Part shown: in pieces, positions 43,613 through 51,171 of the stretch | Position numbering within the stretch: the first letter of the stretch is position 1 | Layout of the letters: each line of letters opens with the position of its first letter | Origin: an uncultured Oscillospiraceae bacterium | GTDB lineage: Bacteria; Bacillota; Clostridia; Oscillospirales; Oscillospiraceae | Direction: 5' to 3' | Length of the DNA stretch: 64,000 nt | Assembly (NCBI GenBank): GCA_947626785.1 | Contig: CANQTO010000003.1 | Location: forward strand, 24,135-88,134 | The notes under the pieces: model-generated | What the model was told of the DNA's origin: nothing | Database searches by the model: none | What the model saw: only the letters and a program-made list of their open reading frames with translations | Made by a program: the position numbers and the translations under genes

Positions 43613-44086
43613 ATGAAAAAAGGAAAAGCCTGGGTCGAAGAATTCAAGACCTTCGTCATGCGGGGAAATGTGATCGACATGGCCATCGGCGTCATCATCG
43701 GCGGCGCCTTCGGCAAGATCAGCACCTCCCTGGTCAACGATCTGCTCATGCCCTTCATCAGTTGGATCTGCGGCACGCGGGACATGAGCGTGCTGAACCT
43801 CGTGGTCCGGCAGGCGGAGCTGAATCCGGACGGCAGCGTGGCCCGGGAGGCCATCGTGCTGGGCTTCGGCACCCTGCTGGGCACGATCATCGACTTTCTG
43901 CTGATCGCGCTGGTGGTCTTCCTGCTCATCAAGGCCATGAACAACGCCCACCGGCTCTTTGAGCGCAAGGAAGCCGAGGAAGAGGCCGCCGCGGAGGAGG
44001 AAGCGCCCCCTGCGCCCACCACGGAAGAGCTGCTGGCGGAGATCCTGGACGAGCTCAAAAAGCAGAACGGGAAGTCTGATACATAA
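43613..44086 (+). CDS. mscL: Large-conductance mechanosensitive channel
   Basis: Homopentameric channel that opens under hypo-osmotic stress. The 157-residue protein has the amphipathic N-helix and TM1 (EFKTFVMRGNVIDMAIGVIIGGAFG, begun at residue 10), a periplasm-like loop, TM2 (about 85-108) and a C-terminal helical bundle rich in Glu and Ala. It is the last gene of the parA unit, 12 bases after serS. Confidence 0.95.
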   Translation: MKKGKAWVEEFKTFVMRGNVIDMAIGVIIGGAFGKISTSLVNDLLMPFISWICGTRDMSVLNLVVRQAELNPDGSVAREAIVLGFGTLLGTIIDFLLIALVVFLLIKAMNNAHRLFERKEAEEEAAAEEEAPPAPTTEELLAEILDELKKQNGKSDT

Positions 44087-44102
44087 TAGCATAATAAAAT
44101 AA

Positions 44103-44160
44103 GCACCCGAAAAACGGGTGCAGAGAAAGACAGGCAAAAAGCAGCCTGTCTTTCTCTTTA
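44103..44160. terminator. Double-hairpin terminator between mscL and the ABC exporter gene
   Basis: A small GCACCCG/CGGGTGC hairpin (44103-44121) is followed by perfect 14-base arms AGAGAAAGACAGGC and complement (44122-44157) and a T-rich tail. It lies between convergent stops and likely works both ways. Confidence 0.8.
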
Positions 44161-44166
44161 TGGGAC

Positions 44167-45789
44167 TCACGCCGCCTGTTGATGGGGCGGCACGGGCTGG
44201 AGGTCGTACACTTGGGTAAACTGTGCCTTTCTCTCCGGGGTCAGGTGGTGGCTGACCAGGATCAGCGTCAGCTCCGGGTTTGCAAGCAGGCTTTCCTCCA
44301 CGATGCCCGCATTCTTCTGGTCCAGGGCGCTGGTGCCCTCGTCCACAAGAAGGACGGAGCAGTCATGGATCAGCGCCCTGGCGATAGCCACCCGCTGCTT
44401 CTGCCCGCCGGAGAGATCGCTGCCGTCCTCGCCCACCGGGGTGTCCAGGCCCTCCGGCATGGCGGCCAGGTCCCCCGCGAGGGCGCTGTCCCGCAGGGCC
44501 TTTTCCATTTGCGCATCGGTGAAATTCTCTCCCAAGGTGATGTTGTCGCGGATCGTTGTGTTGAACAGGAACACGTTCTGCTCGATGTAGCTCATCTGCT
44601 GCTGGAGTTGCTCCGGCGTGAACTCATGGGCGTCCGCGCCGTCAAAACGGATGGCGCCTTTATAGTCCGGCAGCCAGCCCAAGAGAAGCTTCAAAAGCGT
44701 GGACTTGCCGCAGCCGGAGGGACCGGTCAGGGCGTACTTGCCGCCCTTTTTGAAGCTGAGGGACAGGCCGTCGAGGACGGGCTTCTCATCGTATTGGAAG
44801 CTCAGGCCTTGTACGGTGATACCCTGGCGGATCTCCGGCAGGCCGCCGCTTTCCTCGTCCTGAATCCTTTCGCCGTGTTCAGTAATTTTATCAAAGTAGG
44901 GCTTTGTGGTAGAGAAGGACAGCAGGTACTGAGCCAGGCTGCCGACGCTGTTGGAGAGACCTCCGACTAGATTTCCCCCACCCATCAGGGCGCCCTGAAG
45001 GATCACGCCCCGGATGGACAGCAAGCCGATCAATAGATTGATCAGTATCTGGCAGCCTACATTTACGCAGCCAAATCCGGCGGTTATGAAGGCCTTCACA
45101 GTTCTCAACCTGAACCTGGGTTTTTCTATCTGTTCACTGGCGGCCTCCGCGCCTTGACGGAAGCGCTGTTCCCGGCCAAAGGAGCGCAGGACATCGAAGC
45201 CGGACAAAATATCCTTCAGCTTTCCGGTGGCCTTAGCCTGCTCCGTCTCACAGGATCTGCCCAGCTTCTCCATGCGCTTGGTGAAAAACTGTGGGGCAAG
45301 CAGCATGACGGCCGCGTTGACCAGCGCCGCTGCCAGCAGCGACCAGTGGAGCGTCAGCAGAGCGGCGACGCAGAAGATGGCGGTCGCCGCGTGATCCACA
45401 CACTGATAGAAGGGAGCCCATGCAAGATCCTCCATCTGATTTACATCGTTGGTGAACCATGAGAGGTATTCCCCCGTGTCTTTCCCGTGGAACTCCACAT
45501 GGGACTTATGAAGCAGCGTCGCCGCTATGTCCCTGCGGACCGCGTTATTCATAGCCCTGATGGCGCGGGCCTGGAAATAGTCCCGTAGACTGCCGGTCCA
45601 CAAAAGGAGGACCCAGGCGCCCACCATCAGCAACATCCAAAAGATAAAATCCCTCAGATCGCGGTCTATAATGCCCTCAAAGGCCCGCATCATCAAAAGA
45701 TCGTTTCCGACATCCAGGGCGCACACCACAAGCCCCGGCAGGATTGCCAAAAGATTGGCAACCCAATATTTTTTCAAATAATAACGCAT
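44167..45789 (-). CDS. ABC exporter, fused membrane and ATPase domains
   Basis: A 540-residue half-transporter with membrane segments over about 10-290. Walker A is GPSGCGKSTLL, the signature LSGGQKQRVA, and the Walker B region reads VLLVDEGTSALDQ, with Gly after the catalytic Glu where Ala or Pro is usual. The H-loop is VSHHL. It should hydrolyse ATP. The substrate is unknown. It follows an XRE-type regulator by 26 bases with AAAGGAG before its start, so regulated efflux of a toxin, peptide or drug is the natural inference. Base usage is a little less GC-rich than nearby housekeeping genes. Confidence 0.82.
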   Translation of the reverse strand: MRYYLKKYWVANLLAILPGLVVCALDVGNDLLMMRAFEGIIDRDLRDFIFWMLLMVGAWVLLLWTGSLRDYFQARAIRAMNNAVRRDIAATLLHKSHVEFHGKDTGEYLSWFTNDVNQMEDLAWAPFYQCVDHAATAIFCVAALLTLHWSLLAAALVNAAVMLLAPQFFTKRMEKLGRSCETEQAKATGKLKDILSGFDVLRSFGREQRFRQGAEAASEQIEKPRFRLRTVKAFITAGFGCVNVGCQILINLLIGLLSIRGVILQGALMGGGNLVGGLSNSVGSLAQYLLSFSTTKPYFDKITEHGERIQDEESGGLPEIRQGITVQGLSFQYDEKPVLDGLSLSFKKGGKYALTGPSGCGKSTLLKLLLGWLPDYKGAIRFDGADAHEFTPEQLQQQMSYIEQNVFLFNTTIRDNITLGENFTDAQMEKALRDSALAGDLAAMPEGLDTPVGEDGSDLSGGQKQRVAIARALIHDCSVLLVDEGTSALDQKNAGIVEESLLANPELTLILVSHHLTPERKAQFTQVYDLQPVPPHQQAA

Positions 45790-45815
45790 TTTTACTGCTC
45801 CTTTCTATCATCATG

Positions 45816-46712
45816 TCATTTCGAGATTTCTTTTTTCCCATCTTCCCATTTTTCCCCCGGCCCGAAGAGCGGTAGCGGGGTGTACAGCCGCAGATAGTTT
45901 GACTCGGACTGCATCAGCGTCCGGGCGAGCATCAGGAAAGGGATCAGCTTCCAGGGCTCTGACACCTCATAGACTTTGGTGTCGCCCTCCTCCAGCTCAA
46001 GCTCCATGGAGGATACCAGCTCCAACTCCGCAAGCGCCTTAAGCAGCTTCTCCACGTCCTCCCGCGCCATTTGCAGATGCTTCGTCACGACGCTTGCAGA
46101 GAACCAGCCTATTTTCCGGTTATAGATGTACTCCACCAGCTCCAGGCAACCCGGCTTTGCCAAAAGCCCAAAGAGCTGCCGGTATTCCTCCTTCGGCGCA
46201 AGCCACTTCGCCCAGCCGTCCTTGGGCCTTGGCCAGAGCGTCACGAAGGACAGGTCCTCGGCGTGAACGTCAAAGAGAATGCCGCCCTCCACCGCGATTT
46301 GCGAAAGCATAAGCTGATATGTACCGTCGCCGGAGGCGATCTGGCAGGAATCAAGATAGCCCCATCTGGGCAGGTTGATCTCACCGAACTCATCTGATAT
46401 GAAGTGCTCTCTGGAGGACCAAACCAGCCGGCAGAACTGATCCAGCCGTTCCTTGGCGGGAAACCCCCGCAGCCACCGGCCCACTGCCTCCGCCGGGTCC
46501 TCCTTCTCCCCGCCCTCCATACCAAAGAGGGCGTCGATAGTCACGCCCAACTGCCGTGACAGCACCGGCAGCAGCTCCACATCCGGCGTGCCGCCCTTCT
46601 CCCATTTGCTCACGGCCTGGGCGGATACGCCCACCATGTTTCCCAGCTGCTCCTGGGTGAGTCCGCGCTCTTTTCGTAGAGCGACGATCCGCTCGCTCAG
46701 TTCATTTGCCAT
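45816..46712 (-). CDS. XRE-family transcriptional regulator of the adjacent ABC exporter
   Basis: A 298-residue protein. Residues about 5-62 are an HTH_3 domain (LRKERGLTQEQLGNMVGVSA, QAVSKWEKGGTPDVELLPVL). The remaining 235 residues include helical segments and a possible winged-helix region near 205-245 (SASVVTKHLQMAREDVEKLL); no ligand-binding family was recognised. The ATG is preceded by AAAGGAC; a GTG three codons earlier is too close to that site. Upstream DNA has repeated AGTTGAA half-sites around the promoter, consistent with autoregulation. Confidence 0.78.
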   Translation of the reverse strand: MANELSERIVALRKERGLTQEQLGNMVGVSAQAVSKWEKGGTPDVELLPVLSRQLGVTIDALFGMEGGEKEDPAEAVGRWLRGFPAKERLDQFCRLVWSSREHFISDEFGEINLPRWGYLDSCQIASGDGTYQLMLSQIAVEGGILFDVHAEDLSFVTLWPRPKDGWAKWLAPKEEYRQLFGLLAKPGCLELVEYIYNRKIGWFSASVVTKHLQMAREDVEKLLKALAELELVSSMELELEEGDTKVYEVSEPWKLIPFLMLARTLMQSESNYLRLYTPLPLFGPGEKWEDGKKEISK

Positions 46713-46744
46713 GTAAAGCACCGTCCTTTCGTTCTTCTGGTTGA

Positions 46745-46773
46745 ATTATACCGCAAAGAACAGTTGAATACAA
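46745..46773 (-). promoter_or_regulatory. Promoter of the regulator-exporter operon with candidate operator repeats
   Basis: TTGTAT and a perfect TATAAT with a 17-base spacer on the minus strand. GTTGAA occurs at 46740-46745 and AGTTGAA at 46762-46768, with the inverted TTCAACT at 46794-46800, so copies overlap and flank the core promoter. Confidence 0.6.
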
Positions 46774-46852
46774 CGGAGGCGCTTTTGGACTATTTCAACT
46801 AACGGTTGCATCCTTGAGGCTTTTCGGCGCGTTTCACAGGGATGTAAAGTCA

Positions 46853-46882
46853 AACAGGCGCAGCCCGAAAGCTGCGCCTGTT
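46853..46882 (-). terminator. Terminator of the endopeptidase gene
   Basis: Perfect 12-base arms AACAGGCGCAGC and complement with a 6-base loop, 5 bases past the stop. The U tract is poor. Confidence 0.6.
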
Positions 46883-46887
46883 CTTGG

Positions 46888-48162
46888 TCATGTAACGACA
46901 GTCCCCAGGGCGAGGATGCCCAGGTTCTTCTCATAGATGGACGGAAAGTCCGAGAGGGGCAGGGGATTTTGCCCCAGGCCCGCCTCCACCGTGAAGCCGG
47001 GCCGGTCGAAATCCTGGATGAACCAGTCTTTATACCCGGCAAAGCCGGAGGCGAAGGGCGTCTCCTCTGCCCTGTAGCCGGAGACCTGGGAGAACAGCTG
47101 CGCGATCCGTTGGGACTCCGGCGGCTCAAAGTCCAGATAGCGCCAGTAGAGCACCTCTCCCTGGCTGTGGTAGGCCAGGATCAGCGCCGGGTCAAAGGTC
47201 CGGGTGAAGCGGTAAAGGGCCCGGCTCTCCGGCTCTGAGAGGGGGGCGGGGCCCACAAAGTCCGCCGGCGCGGGGGAGACGACCCCCAGGGTGGCCTTGT
47301 TCTCCCGGGCCTGCTCCCAGCCCGCCGGATACTGGAGATTCAGATCGACGCCCCGGATGTTGGCCTTCCAGCCCTCCGGGAAGGGAAACTGCGGGTAGGC
47401 GCCGGCGATAGACCGGGCGCGGCGGAAAAAGTCCCCGGAGCGGAGCTCCCCGGTGACAAGGTCGATGCCGTCCGGGTCCACCGCCGGGATCACACAGAGG
47501 GTGCTGTAATCAAAAATCTCCCCGGCCGAAACGCCGAAGAGCTCCCGCCCGGCGGTGAAGGCTTCAGCCAGCTCCTCCACAAAACGCAGCAGCAAGGGCG
47601 TGGTGATCCACTCGTTGGCGTGGTGGGCGGCGCTGTAGGCCACCCGGTTATCGCCGCCGCCGAAAGTCAGGCTCCAGAGGGGCCGGCCCATCACGCTCTT
47701 CCCGATCTCCCCTACACGGAGAAAGGGGTAGCGGGCGGCCAGGCCGCGGACGCAGAAGCCGGTCAGCGCGGAGCACCAGGCGATGTCCGTGGGCGCCACG
47801 GGAAAGCCCAGAGGCACGGTGAGCCGGGTCCCGCAGAGGGGCGGGGAGCCCAGGCTCGGGTTGGCGGTCCGGATGGCCGCCTCCGTGGTATCAAAGCGCC
47901 CGGCCACGGAGCGGAGGCTGTCGCCCTGCCGGAGGGTGTAGCGCAGGAAGCCGGTGTACCAGGGCAGCAGGGCCCGGTGGGTCCGGTCCCCCGCGATGCC
48001 GTCCTGCCGGAGGCCAAAGGCGGCCTGAAAAGCCAGCAGCGCCCGGCGCGTGGCCACCCCGAAAAGGCCGTCCAATGTCAAGGGGCCGAACCCGGCCCGG
48101 TTCAAAGCCAGCTGTAAAAGCTGGACGGCGGGCCCCGCGCTGCCAAGGGTCAAGGTTCTCAT
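46888..48162 (-). CDS. Gamma-D-glutamyl-L-diamino acid endopeptidase I-like (M14)
   Basis: A 424-residue zinc peptidase. Residues about 1-65 are a peptidoglycan-binding domain (LQLALNRAGFGPLTLDGLFG), 70-118 a LysM module (YTLRQGDSLRSVAGRFDTTE), and the rest an M14 domain with zinc ligands in HHANE (HxxE) and LAYHSQGE, and catalytic Glu in GFTVEAG. The block GVDLNLQYPAGWEQARENK is typical of endopeptidase I of Lysinibacillus sphaericus, which cuts between D-Glu and diaminopimelate during sporulation. No signal peptide is seen, as in that enzyme, so action inside the sporulating cell is likely. AAAGGAGGG precedes the start. Confidence 0.85.
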   Translation of the reverse strand: MRTLTLGSAGPAVQLLQLALNRAGFGPLTLDGLFGVATRRALLAFQAAFGLRQDGIAGDRTHRALLPWYTGFLRYTLRQGDSLRSVAGRFDTTEAAIRTANPSLGSPPLCGTRLTVPLGFPVAPTDIAWCSALTGFCVRGLAARYPFLRVGEIGKSVMGRPLWSLTFGGGDNRVAYSAAHHANEWITTPLLLRFVEELAEAFTAGRELFGVSAGEIFDYSTLCVIPAVDPDGIDLVTGELRSGDFFRRARSIAGAYPQFPFPEGWKANIRGVDLNLQYPAGWEQARENKATLGVVSPAPADFVGPAPLSEPESRALYRFTRTFDPALILAYHSQGEVLYWRYLDFEPPESQRIAQLFSQVSGYRAEETPFASGFAGYKDWFIQDFDRPGFTVEAGLGQNPLPLSDFPSIYEKNLGILALGTVVT

Positions 48163-48222
48163 CCGATCCCTCCTTTCACATATATGATGTATGTGCCTGG
48201 AGCCAAAAAAAGAAGCGCCCCC

Positions 48223-48251
48223 TTGCATGAGGACGCTCTGCATAGTATACT
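48223..48251 (+). promoter_or_regulatory. SigA-type promoter of proC
   Basis: TTGCAT and TATACT with a 17-base spacer, 37 bases before the start codon. Confidence 0.7.
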
Positions 48252-48288
48252 TCTCCTATAAAAAGAAAAAACGGAGGAGGGCGAAAAA

Positions 48289-49089
48289 ATGCCAGTCTTA
48301 GGCTTTATCGGAACGGGAAACATGGGGGGCGCGCTGGCCAGAGCCGCCGCGAAGGACCCGGAAAACAAGCTCCTTCTGGCAAACCGCAGTCCGGCCAAGG
48401 CCGAGGCCCTGGCCGGGCAGACCGGCGGCCAGGTGCTGAACAATAAGGAGGCCGCGGCAAAGGCGGAATACCTGTTTTTAGGCGTCAAGCCCCACCTGCT
48501 GCCGGGGATCCTGGCGGAGCTGAGGGAGGTCCTGGCCGCCCGGCGGGACCGCTTCGTGCTGGTGTCCATGGCGGCGGGAACGGAGATCGCCCGTGTGCGG
48601 GGGCTGGCGGGCGGGGACTGGCCGGTGATCCGCATCATGCCCAACACCCCCTGCTCCATCGGAGAGGGGATGCTGCTCTACGCTTGCAGCGAAAACGTGA
48701 GCCAGGCGGAGGAGGCGCGCTTTCTGCGCGCTATGGCCGCCGCGGGCCGCTTTGCCAAGCTGGAGGAGCGGCTCATCGACGCGGGCTCGGCCGTGTCCGG
48801 CTGCGGCCCTGCCTTTGTGGACCTGTTTATCGAGGCTCTGGCGGACGGGGGCGTGGCCTGCGGGCTGCCCCGGGCCCTGGCGCTGGAGCTGGCCGCCCAG
48901 ATGACGGCGGGGGCCGCCCGGCTCATCCTGGAGTCGGGGACACACCCCGGCGCTTTGAAGGACGCGGTCTGTTCCCCCGGCGGCAGCACTATCCAGGGCG
49001 TCCGCACTCTGGAGGAGGCGGGCTTTCGCGCCGCGGTGATGGACGCCGCCATCGCTGCCTATGAGAAGACCTTAGAGCTTGGAAAGTGA
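48289..49089 (+). CDS. proC: Pyrroline-5-carboxylate reductase
   Basis: Last step of proline synthesis, using NAD(P)H. The 266-residue protein has the Rossmann motif FIGTGNMGGALARA (about 5-18), the MPNTPCSIGEGM block and the C-terminal signature with GCGPAFVDLFIEALADGG and VCSPGGSTIQGVRTLEE. GGAGGAGGG precedes the start. Single gene, convergent with the permease gene; no clear terminator lies between them. Confidence 0.95.
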   Translation: MPVLGFIGTGNMGGALARAAAKDPENKLLLANRSPAKAEALAGQTGGQVLNNKEAAAKAEYLFLGVKPHLLPGILAELREVLAARRDRFVLVSMAAGTEIARVRGLAGGDWPVIRIMPNTPCSIGEGMLLYACSENVSQAEEARFLRAMAAAGRFAKLEERLIDAGSAVSGCGPAFVDLFIEALADGGVACGLPRALALELAAQMTAGAARLILESGTHPGALKDAVCSPGGSTIQGVRTLEEAGFRAAVMDAAIAAYEKTLELGK

Positions 49090-49128
49090 TCTAAAGACGG
49101 CAAAAAAGGCCGAGATGGTTCTTTTTGG

Positions 49129-49542
49129 TTATAGTACCATAAGCAAAGTCCCGGCGCCGATCAGGACGCAGCCGAGGACCGATTTCGCGTTGACCTTCTC
49201 GTGCAGAAAGACGAAGGCCAGCACAAGGGTGAGCACCACGCTCAGCTTGTCGATAGGCACGACCTTGGAGGCCTCCCCCAGCTGAAGCGCCCGGTAATAG
49301 CACAGCCAGGAGGCCCCGGTAGCCAGGCCGGACAGGATCAGAAACAGCCAGCTCTTCCGGCTGATATCCCCGATGCCGTTCTGTGCGTCGGTCAGAAAGA
49401 CCATGCTCCAGGCCATGAGGACCACCACCACGGTCCGGATGGCGGTCGCCAGATGGGAATTCACGCCCTCGATCCCGATCTTTGCCAGAATAGACGTGAG
49501 CGCCGCGAAAAGCGCGGACAGCAGGGCCAGGATCATCCACAT
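49129..49542 (-). CDS. Half-size EamA-family transporter
   Basis: A 137-residue protein that is one EamA unit of about five membrane segments, starting WMILALLSALFAALTSILAK and containing ASWLCYYRALQLGEASKVVPIDKLS and a VLIGAGTLLM terminal segment. Full-size DMT permeases have two such units, so this one should act as a dimer. Substrate unknown. AGAGGTG precedes the start; a second ATG two codons later is also possible. A promoter with TTGACT-17-TACAAT lies upstream. Confidence 0.82.
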   Translation of the reverse strand: MWMILALLSALFAALTSILAKIGIEGVNSHLATAIRTVVVVLMAWSMVFLTDAQNGIGDISRKSWLFLILSGLATGASWLCYYRALQLGEASKVVPIDKLSVVLTLVLAFVFLHEKVNAKSVLGCVLIGAGTLLMVL

Positions 49543-49602
49543 AACCGTCACCTCTTGTTCGATCTGCGCGCACCTTAGCCCGGCTGCCGGTACGTATGAT
49601 CC

Positions 49603-49631
49603 ATTGTAGGACAAGGCCGGGAAAAAGTCAA
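49603..49631 (-). promoter_or_regulatory. SigA-type promoter of the EamA gene
   Basis: TTGACT and TACAAT with a 17-base spacer on the minus strand, about 60 bases before the start. Confidence 0.7.
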
Positions 49632-49684
49632 TTCCGCAGAGCGCCTGTTTGCCGTTGCGCGTGCGGCCCAATACCCGAGACCCC

Positions 49685-49718
49685 AAAAAGAGGACGCTCC
49701 TTGCGAAGCGTCCTCTTT
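49685..49718 (-). terminator. Intrinsic terminator of the citDEF-citM operon
   Basis: Perfect 12-base arms AAAGAGGACGCT and complement with an 8-base loop, followed by TTTTT on the minus strand, 24 bases past the citM stop. Confidence 0.85.
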
Positions 49719-49742
49719 GTATGGATTTGCTTGCGAACGGGT

Positions 49743-51098
49743 TTACAGGACCATGATGCCGGCGATGATGGCGAAGATCATGCACAGGATGGAGAAGCCC
49801 CACACGTACATGAAGGAGGCCTTGATGTGGTCCTTGATGTCGATCTCGGCAAGGCCCACGCCCAGCAGAGTGGCGGGCACCATGGGGCTGATGAAGGTGG
49901 CGCAGTTGCGGCAGACCACCATAGCGATAGCCACATGGATAGCGTTGATGCCGAAGCCCTCGCCGATGCCGATCATGACGGGCAGCATGCCGTAGAAGTA
50001 GCTGTCGGTGTCGAAGGCCAGGGCCAGGGGCACGGACAGGATGCCGATGACGATGGGCAGGTGCTGACCCAGGAAGGTGGGCAGGACCATCTTGATCAGG
50101 TCGGCCATGCAGGTGACCACGCTGTTGATCCCCTCCACGTCCTTGACCAGGATGCCCATGAGGATAGCGGCGCCCATCAGGGTGGAGCACATCATCAGAG
50201 CGGGGCCGGCGTGGGAGTTGATGATCTTCTTGTGGGCGTTGGCGGTGAAGCCGTAGTTGATGAACAGGCCCACGGCCAGGCCCAGCATGAAGGGCACGTA
50301 GTCGGGGAAGGCGCCCCAGATCAGCATGGCGATGACGCCGACGGTGAGCAGGATGTTGACGATAAAGAGCTTGGGCCGGGCCAGCTCGTTGGCCTGGGCC
50401 TGGGCAGCCTCCTCGACCACCACTTCGCCCTCGATCTCAGCCAGCTTGCCGGTGAGGCCGGCGCCCCGCTTCTTCTCCTGAACGCCCGCCAGGAAGGCAT
50501 GGCCCAGGGCCAGCAGGATGCCGAAGATCTGGATGGGGAGAATGGTGTGCCACAGGTCGGCGGCCTGGATGCCCAGCACGGTAGCGGCCCGCATGGTGGG
50601 GCCGGCCCAGGGCATCAGGTTCAGGATGCCCATACTCAGCACCGCCACCCGCAGCAGGGTGGTGGGCCGCATGTGCATGCGCTTGTACACGGGCAGCATG
50701 GCGGGCACCACGATGCAGAAGGTGGAGGCGCCGCCGCCGTCCAGATGGCCCACCAGGGCGATGATGCAGGTGACCATGGTCACGCCCACGACGCTGCTGC
50801 CGACCAGCTTCATCAGGGCGTTGATGATCACGTCGAACATGCCGGTATCGGTCATCAGGCCGAAGTACAACACGGAGAACACGAACAGGGCCGCGGTGGG
50901 GCCGGTGCTGCTGAAGCCGGATTTGATCAGGGAGCCGATGTCGTCAAAGGTGTAGTACCCGCCGATGACGAGGATGATCGCCAGGATCGTGGGGAAGACG
51001 ATAAAGGCGATGCTGGGAAGGGTCCTGCTCTGGAACAGGACGACGACGATGGCAATGATGGTGATAAAACCAAGTATGCCAACGACTGCTTCGCTCAT
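49743..51098 (-). CDS. citM: CitMHS-family citrate transporter
   Basis: A 451-residue polytopic protein with about 12 membrane segments. CitMHS transporters move citrate complexed to divalent metal with protons. Family features are the conserved central stretch GHLDGGGASTFCIVVPAMLP (about 117-136) followed by LNLMPWAGPTMRAATVLG, and a hydrophilic loop near 215-240. Placement 73 bases after citF makes metal-citrate the likely substrate. CitM of Bacillus prefers Mg-citrate and CitH Ca-citrate; the metal cannot be told here. Confidence 0.85.
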   Translation of the reverse strand: MSEAVVGILGFITIIAIVVVLFQSRTLPSIAFIVFPTILAIILVIGGYYTFDDIGSLIKSGFSSTGPTAALFVFSVLYFGLMTDTGMFDVIINALMKLVGSSVVGVTMVTCIIALVGHLDGGGASTFCIVVPAMLPVYKRMHMRPTTLLRVAVLSMGILNLMPWAGPTMRAATVLGIQAADLWHTILPIQIFGILLALGHAFLAGVQEKKRGAGLTGKLAEIEGEVVVEEAAQAQANELARPKLFIVNILLTVGVIAMLIWGAFPDYVPFMLGLAVGLFINYGFTANAHKKIINSHAGPALMMCSTLMGAAILMGILVKDVEGINSVVTCMADLIKMVLPTFLGQHLPIVIGILSVPLALAFDTDSYFYGMLPVMIGIGEGFGINAIHVAIAMVVCRNCATFISPMVPATLLGVGLAEIDIKDHIKASFMYVWGFSILCMIFAIIAGIMVL

Positions 51099-51146
51099 GG
51101 TTCTTTCCTCTCTCTCAAAAAAGATTTTATCACAAAGCCGCCGTGG

Positions 51147-51164
51147 CAGCCGCCGCGGCGGCTG
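51147..51164 (-). promoter_or_regulatory. Intercistronic palindrome between citF and citM
   Basis: CAGCCGCCGCGGCGGCTG is a perfect 18-base palindrome 7 bases past the citF stop, followed by a GCCACGGCGGC imperfect copy and a T run near the citM ribosome site. It could be an mRNA processing or partial-termination signal that lowers transporter relative to lyase expression. Confidence 0.4.
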
Positions 51165-51171
51165 TTATGAT

